DNA of 40,636 bases from an uncultured Acidobacteriota bacterium (GTDB lineage Bacteria; Acidobacteriota; Vicinamibacteria; Vicinamibacterales; UBA2999): NCBI GenBank assembly GCA_902826065.1, contig CADEDM010000023.1, positions 1 through 40,636 on the forward strand, read 5' to 3'. Shown here one piece after another: positions 26,281 through 36,892 of this stretch. The notes under the pieces were generated by a model. It saw only the letters and a program-made list of their open reading frames with translations. It was not told where the DNA came from and did not search any database. The position numbers were made by a program, and so were the translations under genes. Position 1 is the stretch's first letter. Each line of letters starts with the position of its first letter.

Positions 26281-26677
26281 ACCCCTTCAAGAGTCGCCTG
26301 TCGAATGGCATCGGCAGCAATTCGGCGAGTTGGTGCCGTGCGGTCTCGCGTTCGAGGTTCGCCATCACGACTTCGATGTCGCCGCAGTACTCCCACAACA
26401 GCTGCCGGCACGGGCCGCACGGCGGCGTCGGCGCCGCCGTGTCGGCGACCACCACGATGCGCACGAAGCGATCGTGGCCGTCGGACAGCGCCTTGAACAG
26501 GGCCACGCGCTCGGCGCACATCGTCAGGCCATAGGTGGCGTTCTCGATGTTGCAGCCGGTCACGATGGCGCCGTCAGCACACTGGAGCGCCGCGCCGACG
26601 CGGAAGGTCGAGTATGACGCGCGGGCATGGGCGCGGGCGGCGCGGGCGGCGTCGACGAGCGCGTCAGAGGCGGCCAA
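26279..26677 (-). CDS. cdd: Cytidine deaminase
   Basis: Deaminates cytidine and deoxycytidine to uridine forms in pyrimidine salvage. A 132-residue homotetrameric-type enzyme: SYSTFRVGAALQCADG at the start, GCNIENATYGLTMCAERVAL with the first zinc Cys and catalytic Glu, and PTPPCGPCRQLLWEY with the other two zinc Cys. The C-terminus ends ELLPMPFDRRLLKG. Its ATG overlaps the end of the upstream purine nucleoside phosphorylase gene by 14 bp, so both are on one transcript. The stop codon is part of the heptad repeat arm. Confidence 0.95.
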   Translation of the reverse strand: MAASDALVDAARAARAHARASYSTFRVGAALQCADGAIVTGCNIENATYGLTMCAERVALFKALSDGHDRFVRIVVVADTAAPTPPCGPCRQLLWEYCGDIEVVMANLERETARHQLAELLPMPFDRRLLKG

Positions 26678-27485
26678 TGATGCCCTCCAGCAGCTGGATG
26701 AACTGTCCCCTGACTCGCGCCGCGACCGCCATGACCTCGTCGTGGTTCAGCGGCGCATCGACGACGCCGGCGGCGGGATTCGTGATGCATGAGACGCCCA
26801 GCACCTCGAGGCCCATCTGACGCGCGACGATGGCTTCGGGTGCCGTCGACATCCCCACGGCGTCGGCACCGAGCACGCGGAACGCCCGGATTTCGGCCGG
26901 CGTCTCGTAGCTGGGGCCATGGACGGCGACGTAGATGCCGTGCTCCAGCGGAATGCCGCTCGAGGCCCCGACTTCGGTCGCGAGCGCGCGGAGCCGTCGC
27001 GAGTACACCTCGGTCATGTCCGGGAAGCGCGCTCCCAGGGCCGGGTCACCCGGCCCGACCAGCGGATTGCTGCCCATCAGGTTGATGTGATCGTCGATCA
27101 GCATCAGCGCCCCGGTGGCGAAGCGTGTGTTGATCCCGCCGGCCGCGTTGGTGAGGATGACCCGGGGCACGTCGAGCGCGCCGACGACGCGCATCGCGAA
27201 CGTGACGTCGGTCAGCGGGTGCCCTTCGTAGAAATGCGCACGGCCGGACAGGGCCAGCACGCGCCGTCCGGCGACGGTGCCGAGCACCAGCAGGCCGGCA
27301 TGTCCGACGACCTTGGCGGCGGGCCAGTGCGGAATCGCGGCGTACGGCACGCGGATCGCGTCGGCCAGCGACTCCGCGAAGGCGCCCAGGCCGGAGCCGA
27401 GCACGATGGCGACATCGGCGCCGGCGACGCCGCGCGCCCGAAGGGCGTCGGCGGCCACGGCGATGCGATCGGTGTAGAGCGACAC
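26664..27485 (-). CDS. punA: Purine nucleoside phosphorylase (class I)
   Basis: Phosphorolysis of purine nucleosides to base and ribose 1-phosphate. A trimeric PNP/MTAP-family protein of 273 residues: IVLGSGLGAFAESL (phosphate-binding Ser), LSGRAHFYEGHPLTDVTFAM, VILTNAAGGINTRF, YVAVHGPSYETPAEIRAFRV with the base-binding Glu, GADAVGMSTAPEAIVARQMG and VLGVSCITNPAAG with the Asn expected for 6-oxopurines. These residues favour inosine/guanosine over methylthioadenosine. GTG 27485 is chosen because AGGAG lies five bases upstream; the frame is open far beyond it. Lies 17 bp after deoA. Confidence 0.92.
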   Translation of the reverse strand: MSLYTDRIAVAADALRARGVAGADVAIVLGSGLGAFAESLADAIRVPYAAIPHWPAAKVVGHAGLLVLGTVAGRRVLALSGRAHFYEGHPLTDVTFAMRVVGALDVPRVILTNAAGGINTRFATGALMLIDDHINLMGSNPLVGPGDPALGARFPDMTEVYSRRLRALATEVGASSGIPLEHGIYVAVHGPSYETPAEIRAFRVLGADAVGMSTAPEAIVARQMGLEVLGVSCITNPAAGVVDAPLNHDEVMAVAARVRGQFIQLLEGIIGRL

Positions 27486-27502
27486 GGCGTCTCCTCGGCG
27501 GG

Positions 27503-28828
27503 CTACGGCGTCGAGACGCCGCCCGAGGCGTCGACGTGGGCGCGAATGAGCGGCGTGGCGTCGACGACGCCACCGATGACCACGGCCGCCGCGACGACCG
27601 CACGTGCCGCGGCGATTCGGGCCGCGTCGGGGCCGTGCAGGTCGAGCAGCGGATCGCCGCGACGCACCGTCGATCCGACGGTGGCTCGCACCACGATGCC
27701 GGCGGCGTGGTCTACGGGGTCGCCCTTCTTCTCGCGGCCGGCGCCGAGCAGCACGGCGGCCTGGCCGACCAGGGCCGCGTCGATGTCCGACACGGTCCCG
27801 TCGGCGGCGGCAGACAGCGTCTCGACGACGGCGGACGCTGGCAACCGCGCCGGGTCGTCGATCACGGCGACGGCGCCCCCCTGCGCCGCGACCATGGCGC
27901 GGAAGCGATCGCGCCCGGCGCCCGTCCGGATGGCGTTGCGCAGTTGCCGCCGGGCGTCGTCGGCGCTCGTCGCCACGCCGGCCAGGCGCAGGACGCGGCC
28001 GCCAATCGTCTCGACGACCTCGACGAGGTCCGCCGGCCCCTGCCCTGCGAGCGTCTCCAGGCACTCGCGAATCTCGAGGGCGTTGCCAACCGCCCGCCCG
28101 AGCGGCCGATCCATCCCGGTCACCACCGCCTCGGTGGGCACGCCGCGTGCGCCGCCGATGGCCACGAGGGACTGGGCGAGCGCCAGGGCGTCGGAGCGCG
28201 TCTTCATGAAGGCGCCACGGCCGCATTTCACGTCGAGCACGAGCGCCTGGCTGCCCTCGGCGAGTTTCTTGCTCATGATCGACGCCGAGATGAGCGGGAT
28301 GCTCTCGACGGTCGCCGTCACGTCGCGCAGGGCGTAGAGCACCTTGTCGGCCGGCGCCACGTCGGCGGTCTGGCCGATCAGCGCACACCCGGCGGTTCGC
28401 AGCACCTCGAGGAACCGTGCCTCGTCGAGATCGACGCGGAATCCGGGTATGGACTCGAGCTTGTCGAGCGTGCCGCCGGTGTGGCCGAGACCACGCCCGG
28501 ACATCTTCGGCATGACCACGCCGCAGGCCGCGACGAGAGGGGCCAGCACGATCGACACCTTGTCGCCGACGCCGCCCGTGCTGTGCTTCCCCACCTTGGT
28601 CCCGGGCAGGGCCGACAGGTCGACGCGACGGCCCGACCGCACCATCGCGTCGGTGAGGGCGGCGGTCTCGTCGGGTGTCATGCCGCGCAGAACGATCGCC
28701 ATGAGCAGGGCCGACGTCTGGTAGTCGGCCCACGAGCCGTCCAGCACCCCGCGCACCATGGCGTCGATCGCCGCAACGGTGAGCACCTCGCCGTCCCGTT
28801 TCGCGCGGATGATGTCGACGGCGCGCAT
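27503..28828 (-). CDS. deoA: Thymidine/pyrimidine-nucleoside phosphorylase
   Basis: Splits thymidine, deoxyuridine or uridine into base and pentose 1-phosphate. A 441-residue protein with the family signature region KHSTGGVGDKVSIVLAPLVA and SGRGLGHTGGTLDKLESIPG near residues 80-125, plus LISASIMSKKLAEGSQALVL and DVKCGRGAFMKT. The C-terminal domain (about 330-441) has GDPVDHAAGIVVRATVGSTV. Whether it is a strict thymidine phosphorylase (DeoA) or the broader Pdp cannot be told from sequence alone. First gene of the salvage run, divergent from the HEAT-repeat gene. Confidence 0.93.
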   Translation of the reverse strand: MRAVDIIRAKRDGEVLTVAAIDAMVRGVLDGSWADYQTSALLMAIVLRGMTPDETAALTDAMVRSGRRVDLSALPGTKVGKHSTGGVGDKVSIVLAPLVAACGVVMPKMSGRGLGHTGGTLDKLESIPGFRVDLDEARFLEVLRTAGCALIGQTADVAPADKVLYALRDVTATVESIPLISASIMSKKLAEGSQALVLDVKCGRGAFMKTRSDALALAQSLVAIGGARGVPTEAVVTGMDRPLGRAVGNALEIRECLETLAGQGPADLVEVVETIGGRVLRLAGVATSADDARRQLRNAIRTGAGRDRFRAMVAAQGGAVAVIDDPARLPASAVVETLSAAADGTVSDIDAALVGQAAVLLGAGREKKGDPVDHAAGIVVRATVGSTVRRGDPLLDLHGPDAARIAAARAVVAAAVVIGGVVDATPLIRAHVDASGGVSTP

Positions 28829-28917
28829 GCGATCGGGGCGCAGTATAGCAGTCGGTTTGACGTCTATAATCTACCCGGGTCAGCGGCGCCCCCGGCCGGA
28901 CCCGACGTCCGGCCTCC
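28829..28917. promoter_or_regulatory. Divergent promoter region, deoA and HEAT-repeat gene
   Basis: The 89-bp gap is locally AT-richer than its surroundings. On the plus strand TATAAT at 28865-28870 is a perfect -10 hexamer about 48 bp before the ATG at 28918. On the minus strand TATACT (positions 28847-28842) is a likely -10 for deoA, 14 bases upstream of its start. Neither has a clear -35 at 16-18 bp. Confidence 0.45.
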
Positions 28918-31248
28918 ATGTCTCACGCGACCGAGCCGCTGTCGGCCGATACGACGAGCAAGCTCCTCGATCTCGCCCGCGGCTGCAAGGCCGCGGCCCG
29001 AGTGGTGTCGATGTACCCCGCGACCCACCCGGCGATCCAGGACGCGCTCAGCCGCGTCACCGCGGCCGGCGCGAAGGCCGTCACCGACGGCCCGTTCCTC
29101 ATCACCGTGATGCCCGACACCCTGCTCGTGGCCGGGCGGGCGCTGGCGCGGCCCGACACCGCGGTCTCGGAGCTGGCGGCGATGCTCCACGCCCACAGCG
29201 TCGGCGAGCTGAACATCACCGGCCGGCTCGAGGCACCGGCATGGCACGCCTTCCTCGTGCTCATCGCGCAGACCCCGGCCGACATCCGCGATGAGGGCGG
29301 CATCAGCCGCGCGTGGGAGGCGGCCGGAGGCGGCCCGCTCGAGGTCCGCCAGATCGATTACGGCGAGGTGCTGCGCGAACGCGCGGGGCAGGAGAACTCC
29401 GACTGGGAGAACATCCTCACCGCCTACCTCCAGGGCGAGCAGACCGACCTCGACGACTCGATGCTCTCGACGCTGCTCGAGATCGCCAACGAGCCGTCGC
29501 GGCTGGCGTCGTTCGTCGACGGGCTGGTCGAGCGCACCGAGCACGACGGCCTCTTCCAGACCAAGCAGAAGGCGCAACTGGCCAAGCTGCTGCAGGCGCT
29601 GGCGGCGTTCATCACGCGGTCCGATCCCGGCCAGCTCGATCGCGTGCTGCGCAATCTCGCGAATGCGGTGGCGCGGATGTCGCCCGACATGCTGCTGTCG
29701 CTGCTCGAGGAACCGCAGCCCACCGGCGAGGACGGCCAGCCGGAAGGCATCGACCTGGGCTCGGAGCTGCGCGAGCGCGTCGACGAGTCGATCGTCGCCA
29801 AGTTCGTGGCGGCGTCGGTGGCGCGCGATCGGGCCGCCACCGCACGCCTGGCCCAGGCGTTCCAGGCGCTGGTGCCTGATCACTCGCAGCACGACCGCGT
29901 GCTCGAACTCGCCGGCGCAGCGGCACAGGCCGGCCCGATGGGCCGCGAGCCGAACTTCTCGGACCTGTGGCGCCAGGCGGCGGACATCCTGTCGTCGTAC
30001 ACCGACGAGAAGTTCATCTCCGAGGACTACGCCCGCGACCTCAGCCAGGCGCGCGTCATCGCCGTGGAGATGGACCGGATCGGCGACGACCCGCCCGAGC
30101 GCGTCGCCGCGTGGGTGGCGACGGTGTCCGACGAGCAGGTGCGCCGGCTCGACCAGCAGGTGCTGGGCGACCTCATCGTCGTGGAATCGCGGCCCGACGA
30201 GTGGCGCAAGGTGCTGGGCCTGGCCTCGAGCCGCATCGAGCAGCTCGTGCTGGTCGGCGATCTGGCGCCGGCGCAGGACCTGCTCGACACCGTCCTGCAC
30301 GTCTCGCGCGATCAGGCGTCGCCCTTCGCCGGCGCGGCGCGCGAGGGTGTGAACGCGCTGGCATCGGGCGAGGTGATGACGCACGTGCTGCTGTTCATCC
30401 GCCAGGCCGAGGACGCCGAGCTGCCGCGCGTCACCCGCTTGTGCCTGTCGCTCGGGAAATCGGTGGTCGGACGCCTGGTCGATGCCCTGCTCGCCGAGGA
30501 CGGCGCGCGCACGATCCGACGCCTGCGCGAAGTGCTCATGTCGTTCGGCTCGGCGGCGCGCGCCCGCGTCGCTGAGCTGTGCGCGTCGCCGAACCCCTCG
30601 GTGCGCCGCACCGCCGTGGAGCTGGTCCGCGCCGTCGGCGGCGGCGAGACGCTGTCGTTGCTGCTGAAGCTGCTCGACGACGAGGAAGTCACGGTGCAAC
30701 GCGACGCGCTGCGCGCCATCGTGCAGATGGGCACCGACGAGGCCTTCACCGCCCTGCGCGACGCCCTCACCTCGGGCCCGCCGCGCACGCGCGACATGAT
30801 TACCGGCGCCCTCGGCACGCTGCGCGACGAACGCGCGGCGCCGCTCTTCGCCTTCATCGTGCGACAGGGACTCGGGCGCGGTCGCACCGAGAAGGTGTAT
30901 CTGAGCGCCGTCGACGCGCTGGGCGCCCTGCGGGTGTCGGACGAGCTGACGATCGGCACGCTCCGCGAGGCCACCGGCCGCGGCGACTGGTGGAATCCGT
31001 TTCAAGCCCGCCGCCTGCGCACCGCCGCCGTGAAGGCCTTGCGCATGATCGGATCGCCGGAGGCCTGGAGCGTGCTGGAGGCCGTCGCGGCGTCCGGCCC
31101 GTACGGCGCGAAGACCGCCGCGCAGGCCGCCCTGAGCGGTGCCCGCCGGCCCGGTCCGACCCCGCCCGAGACCAGCCCCCCCTCTGACCCGGAACCCGGC
31201 AGCGATGCCGCGGTGGCCGAGGTCGAGTCTCCGAGGAGTGACGCGTGA
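28918..31248 (+). CDS. HEAT-repeat protein with YPxxHP N-terminal domain
   Basis: A 776-residue, probably cytoplasmic scaffold protein. Residues about 15-125 form a domain with SMYPATHPAIQDALSRV, FLITVMPDTLLVAGRAL and VGELNITGRLEAPAWHAFLV. A long helical middle part follows (about 150-530), then HEAT-like repeats (about 540-740): VAELCASPNPSVRRTAVELV, LLKLLDDEEVTVQRDALRAI and DELTIGTLREATGRGDWWN among them. The last 35 residues are Pro/Ser/acidic. The N-terminal domain resembles that of the next gene, to which it is joined by a GTGA overlap. No signal peptide or membrane helix is seen. Function unknown; HEAT solenoids bind proteins. Confidence 0.8.
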   Translation: MSHATEPLSADTTSKLLDLARGCKAAARVVSMYPATHPAIQDALSRVTAAGAKAVTDGPFLITVMPDTLLVAGRALARPDTAVSELAAMLHAHSVGELNITGRLEAPAWHAFLVLIAQTPADIRDEGGISRAWEAAGGGPLEVRQIDYGEVLRERAGQENSDWENILTAYLQGEQTDLDDSMLSTLLEIANEPSRLASFVDGLVERTEHDGLFQTKQKAQLAKLLQALAAFITRSDPGQLDRVLRNLANAVARMSPDMLLSLLEEPQPTGEDGQPEGIDLGSELRERVDESIVAKFVAASVARDRAATARLAQAFQALVPDHSQHDRVLELAGAAAQAGPMGREPNFSDLWRQAADILSSYTDEKFISEDYARDLSQARVIAVEMDRIGDDPPERVAAWVATVSDEQVRRLDQQVLGDLIVVESRPDEWRKVLGLASSRIEQLVLVGDLAPAQDLLDTVLHVSRDQASPFAGAAREGVNALASGEVMTHVLLFIRQAEDAELPRVTRLCLSLGKSVVGRLVDALLAEDGARTIRRLREVLMSFGSAARARVAELCASPNPSVRRTAVELVRAVGGGETLSLLLKLLDDEEVTVQRDALRAIVQMGTDEAFTALRDALTSGPPRTRDMITGALGTLRDERAAPLFAFIVRQGLGRGRTEKVYLSAVDALGALRVSDELTIGTLREATGRGDWWNPFQARRLRTAAVKALRMIGSPEAWSVLEAVAASGPYGAKTAAQAALSGARRPGPTPPETSPPSDPEPGSDAAVAEVESPRSDA

Positions 31249-32636
31249 GCGACGCCGCCCGGCAACTCCGGCAGGCCGACGAGTTCGTCCGACGACTCAC
31301 GGCCGCCGTCCGTGCCAACCAGTTGTATGCGCCGTCGCATCCGCTCGCCGGACGCGCTCTCAAGGCGCTCGCCGAGTCGGCCGGGCAGATGCTGGCCGAC
31401 GAGGTGAACCTGAACATCGGGTTCATCGAGAACGAGATCGTGGTCGGCGAGATCCCGCTCGTGCACGCCGGCGACGCCTTCGTCGAGCTGCTGCGGCGCG
31501 TGCGCCAGGTGGGCATCGAGCGCATCACGTTCGATCGCGGCGTCTCCCCGGAAGAGCTCGGCGTGCTGGTCGAGACGCTGGCGCACCCCGAGCGCGCCGG
31601 CATCACCGCGGCCGGCCAGATCCCGGACCCGCTGGCCGTGGTCGGCACGCTCACCAAGGTGCGCGTCGGCCGGCTCTCGCTCGACGAGCGCGTCGAGTCC
31701 TCCGCCGCCGACGTCGCGACCATCCGACGCCTCTACACCGACGGCGTGTCGATCGCCGGCGCGCTGTGGGAGATGACGCAGAAGGAAGGGATGCCCGATC
31801 CCAACCAGGCCAAGCAGCTCGTGGACTCGCTGGCCCAGGCCGTGGCGCAGAACCGCACCGCGCTCATGGCCCTCACCGCGCTCAAGGACTACGACAACTA
31901 CACGTTCACGCACATGGTGAACGTGTCGATCCTGGTGATGGCGCAGGCGCGCAGCCTCGGCATCGACGGCGCGCTCCTGCGCGAGTTCGGCCTCGCCGCG
32001 CTGATGCACGACATCGGCAAGGTCCGCACGCCGCTCGACATCCTCACCAAGCCCGATCGCCTCACCGAGTCGGAGTTCGCGATCATGCGGATGCACGTCG
32101 TCGACGGCGCCGAGATCCTGCGCCGGACGCCGGAGATCCCGGCGCTGGCGCCGGTGGTCGCGTTCGAGCACCACCTGCGCATCGACGGATCGGGCTATCC
32201 GATGGGCGTGAAGCGGTCGTCACTGAATCTCGGCACGATGCTGTGCAGCATCTCGGACGTCTACGACGCCATGCGCTCGCAGCGGGCCTACCAGGGCGCG
32301 CACGCCACCGACCGCATCCTCGCGGTGCTGCAGAAGAGCGACGGCCTGCACTTCGACCAGCACCTGGTGCGCCGGTTCTCGCAGCTCATGGGCCTCTACC
32401 CGCCCGGCAACATGGTGCGTCTCGACACCGGCCATGTGGGCGTGGTCATTCGCACCTTCGCGCCCGACCCGCGGCGTCCGCGCGTGCGCGTCATCATCGA
32501 CACGGCCGGCACCAAGATGGCACGGCCCTTCGACGTGAACCTCTGGGACGTCGACAGCGAGACGCCCGGGCCCCGCACCATCGTCGCCCCCGTCGACCCG
32601 AAGGACTTCGGCATCGACCCCCTCACCTACCTGTGA
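31245..32636 (+). CDS. HD-GYP domain protein
   Basis: A 463-residue protein likely to act on cyclic di-GMP or a related cyclic dinucleotide. Residues about 1-130 share a pattern with the upstream protein (NQLYAPSHPLAGRALKAL, LNIGFIENEIVVGEIPL, RITFDRGVSPEELGVLVETL). The HD-GYP domain spans about 200-385: FTHMVNVSILVMAQ, LMHDIGKVRTPLDIL (His255-Asp256), MRMHVVDGAEIL, EHHLRIDGSGYPMG (309-320) and ISDVYDAMRSQRAY. The usual HHE is HHL, so one Glu of the motif is missing. A C-terminal beta-rich region follows. GTG start; both ends are coupled by GTGA overlaps. Confidence 0.88.
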   Translation: MSDAARQLRQADEFVRRLTAAVRANQLYAPSHPLAGRALKALAESAGQMLADEVNLNIGFIENEIVVGEIPLVHAGDAFVELLRRVRQVGIERITFDRGVSPEELGVLVETLAHPERAGITAAGQIPDPLAVVGTLTKVRVGRLSLDERVESSAADVATIRRLYTDGVSIAGALWEMTQKEGMPDPNQAKQLVDSLAQAVAQNRTALMALTALKDYDNYTFTHMVNVSILVMAQARSLGIDGALLREFGLAALMHDIGKVRTPLDILTKPDRLTESEFAIMRMHVVDGAEILRRTPEIPALAPVVAFEHHLRIDGSGYPMGVKRSSLNLGTMLCSISDVYDAMRSQRAYQGAHATDRILAVLQKSDGLHFDQHLVRRFSQLMGLYPPGNMVRLDTGHVGVVIRTFAPDPRRPRVRVIIDTAGTKMARPFDVNLWDVDSETPGPRTIVAPVDPKDFGIDPLTYL

Positions 32637-34303
32637 CGACCCGCTCGATGCGCGTCGCGTTGCTGCCGGTGGCCGTGACGGCCCTGGCGTCGCTGGTGCT
32701 GGCGCATGCGGCGCCGGGAGCGTCGCAGCCCGGTCCCGCCGCGAGCGGCCCGTCGCTGCTCGTCATCGTGGTCGTCGATCAGATGCGGGCCGACTACCTG
32801 ACCCGCTTCGACGCTCGCTTCACCGGCGGCTTCCGCCGCCTGCTCGACGACGGCGCCGTCTTCGACAACGCCTACTACCCGTACCTGAACACGGTGACGT
32901 GCGCCGGCCACGCGACGATCGGCACCGGGGCGCTGCCGAAGAGCCATGGCGCCATCCTCAACCAGTGGTACGACCGCGCGCTGGGCCGGCCGCGGACCTG
33001 CACCGAGGACCTGTCGGCCACGACGTTCACCTACGGCACGTCCGACACCGGCCGTGGCCATAGCGCCGCGGCCTTGCGGGTGCCGACGCTCGGCGAGCGG
33101 CTGCGCGCACGTTCGCCCGAATCACGGGTCCTGACCTTCTCGATGAAGGCGCGCTCGGCCCTGATGCTCGCCGGCCGCCAGGCCACCGCGGCAACGTGGC
33201 TCGGCGATCACGGGTTCGAGACGTCGTCGGCGCTGGGCGGGCTGCGCCCCGAGATCTCCAGGGCGCTCTTCGCCTCGCCGATGCAGGCCGCGCACGACGA
33301 GGTCTGGGAACGGCTGATGCCGGTGGACACCTACACCGGCATCGACGACGGCATCGGCGAGCGGCCCGATCCTGGCTGGACGCGCGTCTTTCCGCATCCC
33401 CTCGCCGGCACGGCGCCCGGGCACTTCCACAACCTGTGGGAGGAGAGCCCGTACTCCGACGCCTACCTGGGCGAGCTGGCGTCCACGGCCATCCGCGACT
33501 TCCAGCTCGGACAGCGTGGCGTGGTCGATCTGCTCGGCGTCAGTTTCTCGGCCACCGATCTCGTGGGCCACTCCTTCGGGCCGGAGAGCCACGAACTGCA
33601 GGACACGCTGCTGCGTCTCGACCGCGCGCTCGGGGCCCTCCTGGCGACACTCGACCGCGTCGTCGGCCGCGATCGCTACGTGCTCGGGCTGTCGGCCGAC
33701 CACGGCGTGGCGAAGATCCCCGAGGCGGAACGGGCGGCCGGCCGGCCGGGAGGACGGGTGCCGCTCGGCCTCGTCCGCAGCACGGTCGAACAGGCGCTGT
33801 CGGGACTCGGGCCCGGGCCGCACGTGGCGCGCGCCGAGTACACGCAGGTCTACCTGACACCGGAGACGGCGGCGAAGGCCACAGCGGAGACACTCGCTCC
33901 CGCGATCGCCGCGCTGAAGGCCATGCCCGGACTGCAGGCCGCAGTCTGGAACCGGACTCTCGACGGGCCAGTGGACGGCGTCGCGCCGGACGTCCTGAAC
34001 GCCATCCGCGGCAGCTACGACCGCGAGCGGAGCGGCGACATCTCGATCGTGCCGGCGCCGTACTGGTTCCTGGTCCTCGGCTCGCGTCCCGACGGCGGCG
34101 ATGGCACGACGCACGGCTCGGCCAACGAGTACGACCAGCACGTGCCGCTGGTCTTCCTCGGCCGGCCCTTCACGGCGGGACACTACGCCGCGCGCGTCTC
34201 CCCCGCAGACCTGGCCCCCACGCTCGCCAGCACCATCGCTCTGCCGATGCCGGGCATCGAGGGTCGGGCCGTGCCGCTGACGCCGGCCCGCGGCCCGCAG
34301 TAG
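32633..34303 (+). CDS. Secreted alkaline phosphatase/phosphodiesterase family
   Basis: A 556-residue exported metal-dependent hydrolase of the alkaline phosphatase superfamily. Signal peptide about 5-33 (MRVALLPVAVTALASLVLAH), then VIVVVDQMRADYLTRF (metal ligand Asp), NTVTCAGHATIGTGALPKSH with Thr89 as expected nucleophile, SFSATDLVGHSFGPES and LGLSADHGVAKIPE (metal ligands), and a C-terminal GSANEYDQHVPLVFLG with the last His. This matches the nucleotide pyrophosphatase/PafA-like group; the substrate (phosphomonoester or diester) cannot be told. GTG 32633 overlaps the HD-GYP stop; ATG 32648 is an alternative start. Confidence 0.88.
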   Translation: MTTRSMRVALLPVAVTALASLVLAHAAPGASQPGPAASGPSLLVIVVVDQMRADYLTRFDARFTGGFRRLLDDGAVFDNAYYPYLNTVTCAGHATIGTGALPKSHGAILNQWYDRALGRPRTCTEDLSATTFTYGTSDTGRGHSAAALRVPTLGERLRARSPESRVLTFSMKARSALMLAGRQATAATWLGDHGFETSSALGGLRPEISRALFASPMQAAHDEVWERLMPVDTYTGIDDGIGERPDPGWTRVFPHPLAGTAPGHFHNLWEESPYSDAYLGELASTAIRDFQLGQRGVVDLLGVSFSATDLVGHSFGPESHELQDTLLRLDRALGALLATLDRVVGRDRYVLGLSADHGVAKIPEAERAAGRPGGRVPLGLVRSTVEQALSGLGPGPHVARAEYTQVYLTPETAAKATAETLAPAIAALKAMPGLQAAVWNRTLDGPVDGVAPDVLNAIRGSYDRERSGDISIVPAPYWFLVLGSRPDGGDGTTHGSANEYDQHVPLVFLGRPFTAGHYAARVSPADLAPTLASTIALPMPGIEGRAVPLTPARGPQ

Positions 34304-34341
34304 ACTCACAGGGCCTGCCCCCGTTTTCCGAGGACCCGTCC

Positions 34342-35919
<1,578 letters not shown>

Positions 35920-35928
35920 GAGGCGACC

Positions 35929-36585
35929 ATGCGCCACGCTCTCCTGATCGCCGCGGTCCTCGTGTTCGCTCCTGTCCCGGCCCTCGCGCAGTTCCAGCCG
36001 AGTACGCCGCCCGCCTATCCCGACGGCCTCGACATCCGCCCCGTGGTGTCCGTCGGCACGACCTGGTTCACCGCGGCCGACACGTTCGACGCCGTGCTCG
36101 GCAGTGACCGCGGGCAGGACTGGGGCGGCGGCGTCAACGTCACCCAGGGACCGGCCTTCCTGGAACTCACGGCGCGACGCTTCTCGAAGTCGGGCACGCG
36201 CGTGTTCGTCACCGACACGAAAGACGTCTTTCCGCTCGACATCCCCGTCGACGTCTCGACGACCACGTTCGAGGCCGCGGCCGGCTGGCGGTTCCGTCCG
36301 CTGTTCGGACGCCTGCGTCCGTACGTCGGCGCAGGCTACACGCGCCTGCAGTACGAGGAGACGGCCGACTTCGCCGGCGACGGCGACGACGTGAAAGAGG
36401 GCTTCAACGGCTTCCACGTCCTCGGCGGCGTCGAGGTGCGAGTCACGCGGTGGATCGGGCTGGCCGGCGACGTGGTGTGGACGTCGGTCGCAGATGCGAT
36501 CGGCCAGGCGGGCGCATCCAAGGCGTTCGGCGAGGACAATCTTGGCGGCACGAGCCTCCGCCTCAAGCTCGTCATCGGCCGCTGA
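35929..36585 (+). CDS. Outer-membrane beta-barrel protein
   Basis: A 218-residue exported protein. Signal peptide MRHALLIAAVLVFAPVPALA with AQF following, then alternating amphipathic strands: LDIRPVVSVGTTWFTAADTF, GGVNVTQGPAFLELTARRF, TTFEAAAGWRFRPLFGRLRP, YVGAGYTRLQYEE, FHVLGGVEVRVTRWIGLAGD and a final TSLRLKLVIGR. About eight strands fit a small OmpA/OmpW-type barrel. TAGGAGG just before the ATG is a strong ribosome-binding site. Lies 9 bp after the protease gene. Specific function unknown. Confidence 0.8.
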   Translation: MRHALLIAAVLVFAPVPALAQFQPSTPPAYPDGLDIRPVVSVGTTWFTAADTFDAVLGSDRGQDWGGGVNVTQGPAFLELTARRFSKSGTRVFVTDTKDVFPLDIPVDVSTTTFEAAAGWRFRPLFGRLRPYVGAGYTRLQYEETADFAGDGDDVKEGFNGFHVLGGVEVRVTRWIGLAGDVVWTSVADAIGQAGASKAFGEDNLGGTSLRLKLVIGR

Positions 36586-36892
36586 CGGCTTCGTCCGCCG
36601 CGTGCTGGCAGTGGTGGCCCGCGTCCCGCCCGGGCGTGTCACGACCTACGGCGACGTCGCCGTACTGGCCGGCCGGCCCGGAGCGGCCCGCGCGGTCGGC
36701 AACATCATGGCCCGCTCGGGACGTCCCGGGCTTCCCTACCATCGCGTGATCGCCGCCGGCGGCGCCCTGGGCGGCTACAGCGACCTGGCGCTCAAGCGCG
36801 CGCTGCTGGCGGCCGAGGGCCTGGTGGTCGGGCGCGCCCGCGTCCGTCACTTCGCCGACGTCCGCTGGCCCGGCCCGAAACCCCGCCGCTGA
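36494..36892 (+). CDS. Alkyltransferase-like (MGMT-family) protein without Cys
   Basis: A DNA-binding protein of the O6-alkylguanine transferase fold. The conserved region starts at DGFVRRVLAVVARVPPGRVT, continues TYGDVAVLAGRPGAARAVGN, and has PYHRVIAAGGALGGYSDLAL where true MGMT has PCHRV. The active-site Cys is replaced by Tyr; alkyltransferase-like (ATL) proteins have Trp here and bind alkylated bases to flag them for nucleotide excision repair. Start uncertain: ATG 36494 overlaps the barrel gene by 92 bp, TTG 36542 by 44 bp, and GTG 36602 lies after the barrel stop but would cut the first helix of the fold. Confidence 0.8.
   Translation: MRSARRAHPRRSARTILAARASASSSSSAADGFVRRVLAVVARVPPGRVTTYGDVAVLAGRPGAARAVGNIMARSGRPGLPYHRVIAAGGALGGYSDLALKRALLAAEGLVVGRARVRHFADVRWPGPKPRR

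Noticed and set aside
28857-28870. TTGACG followed by TATAAT as a promoter
   Set aside because: The hexamers are only two bases apart; a functional pair needs about 17 bp. Only the TATAAT was kept as a possible -10.
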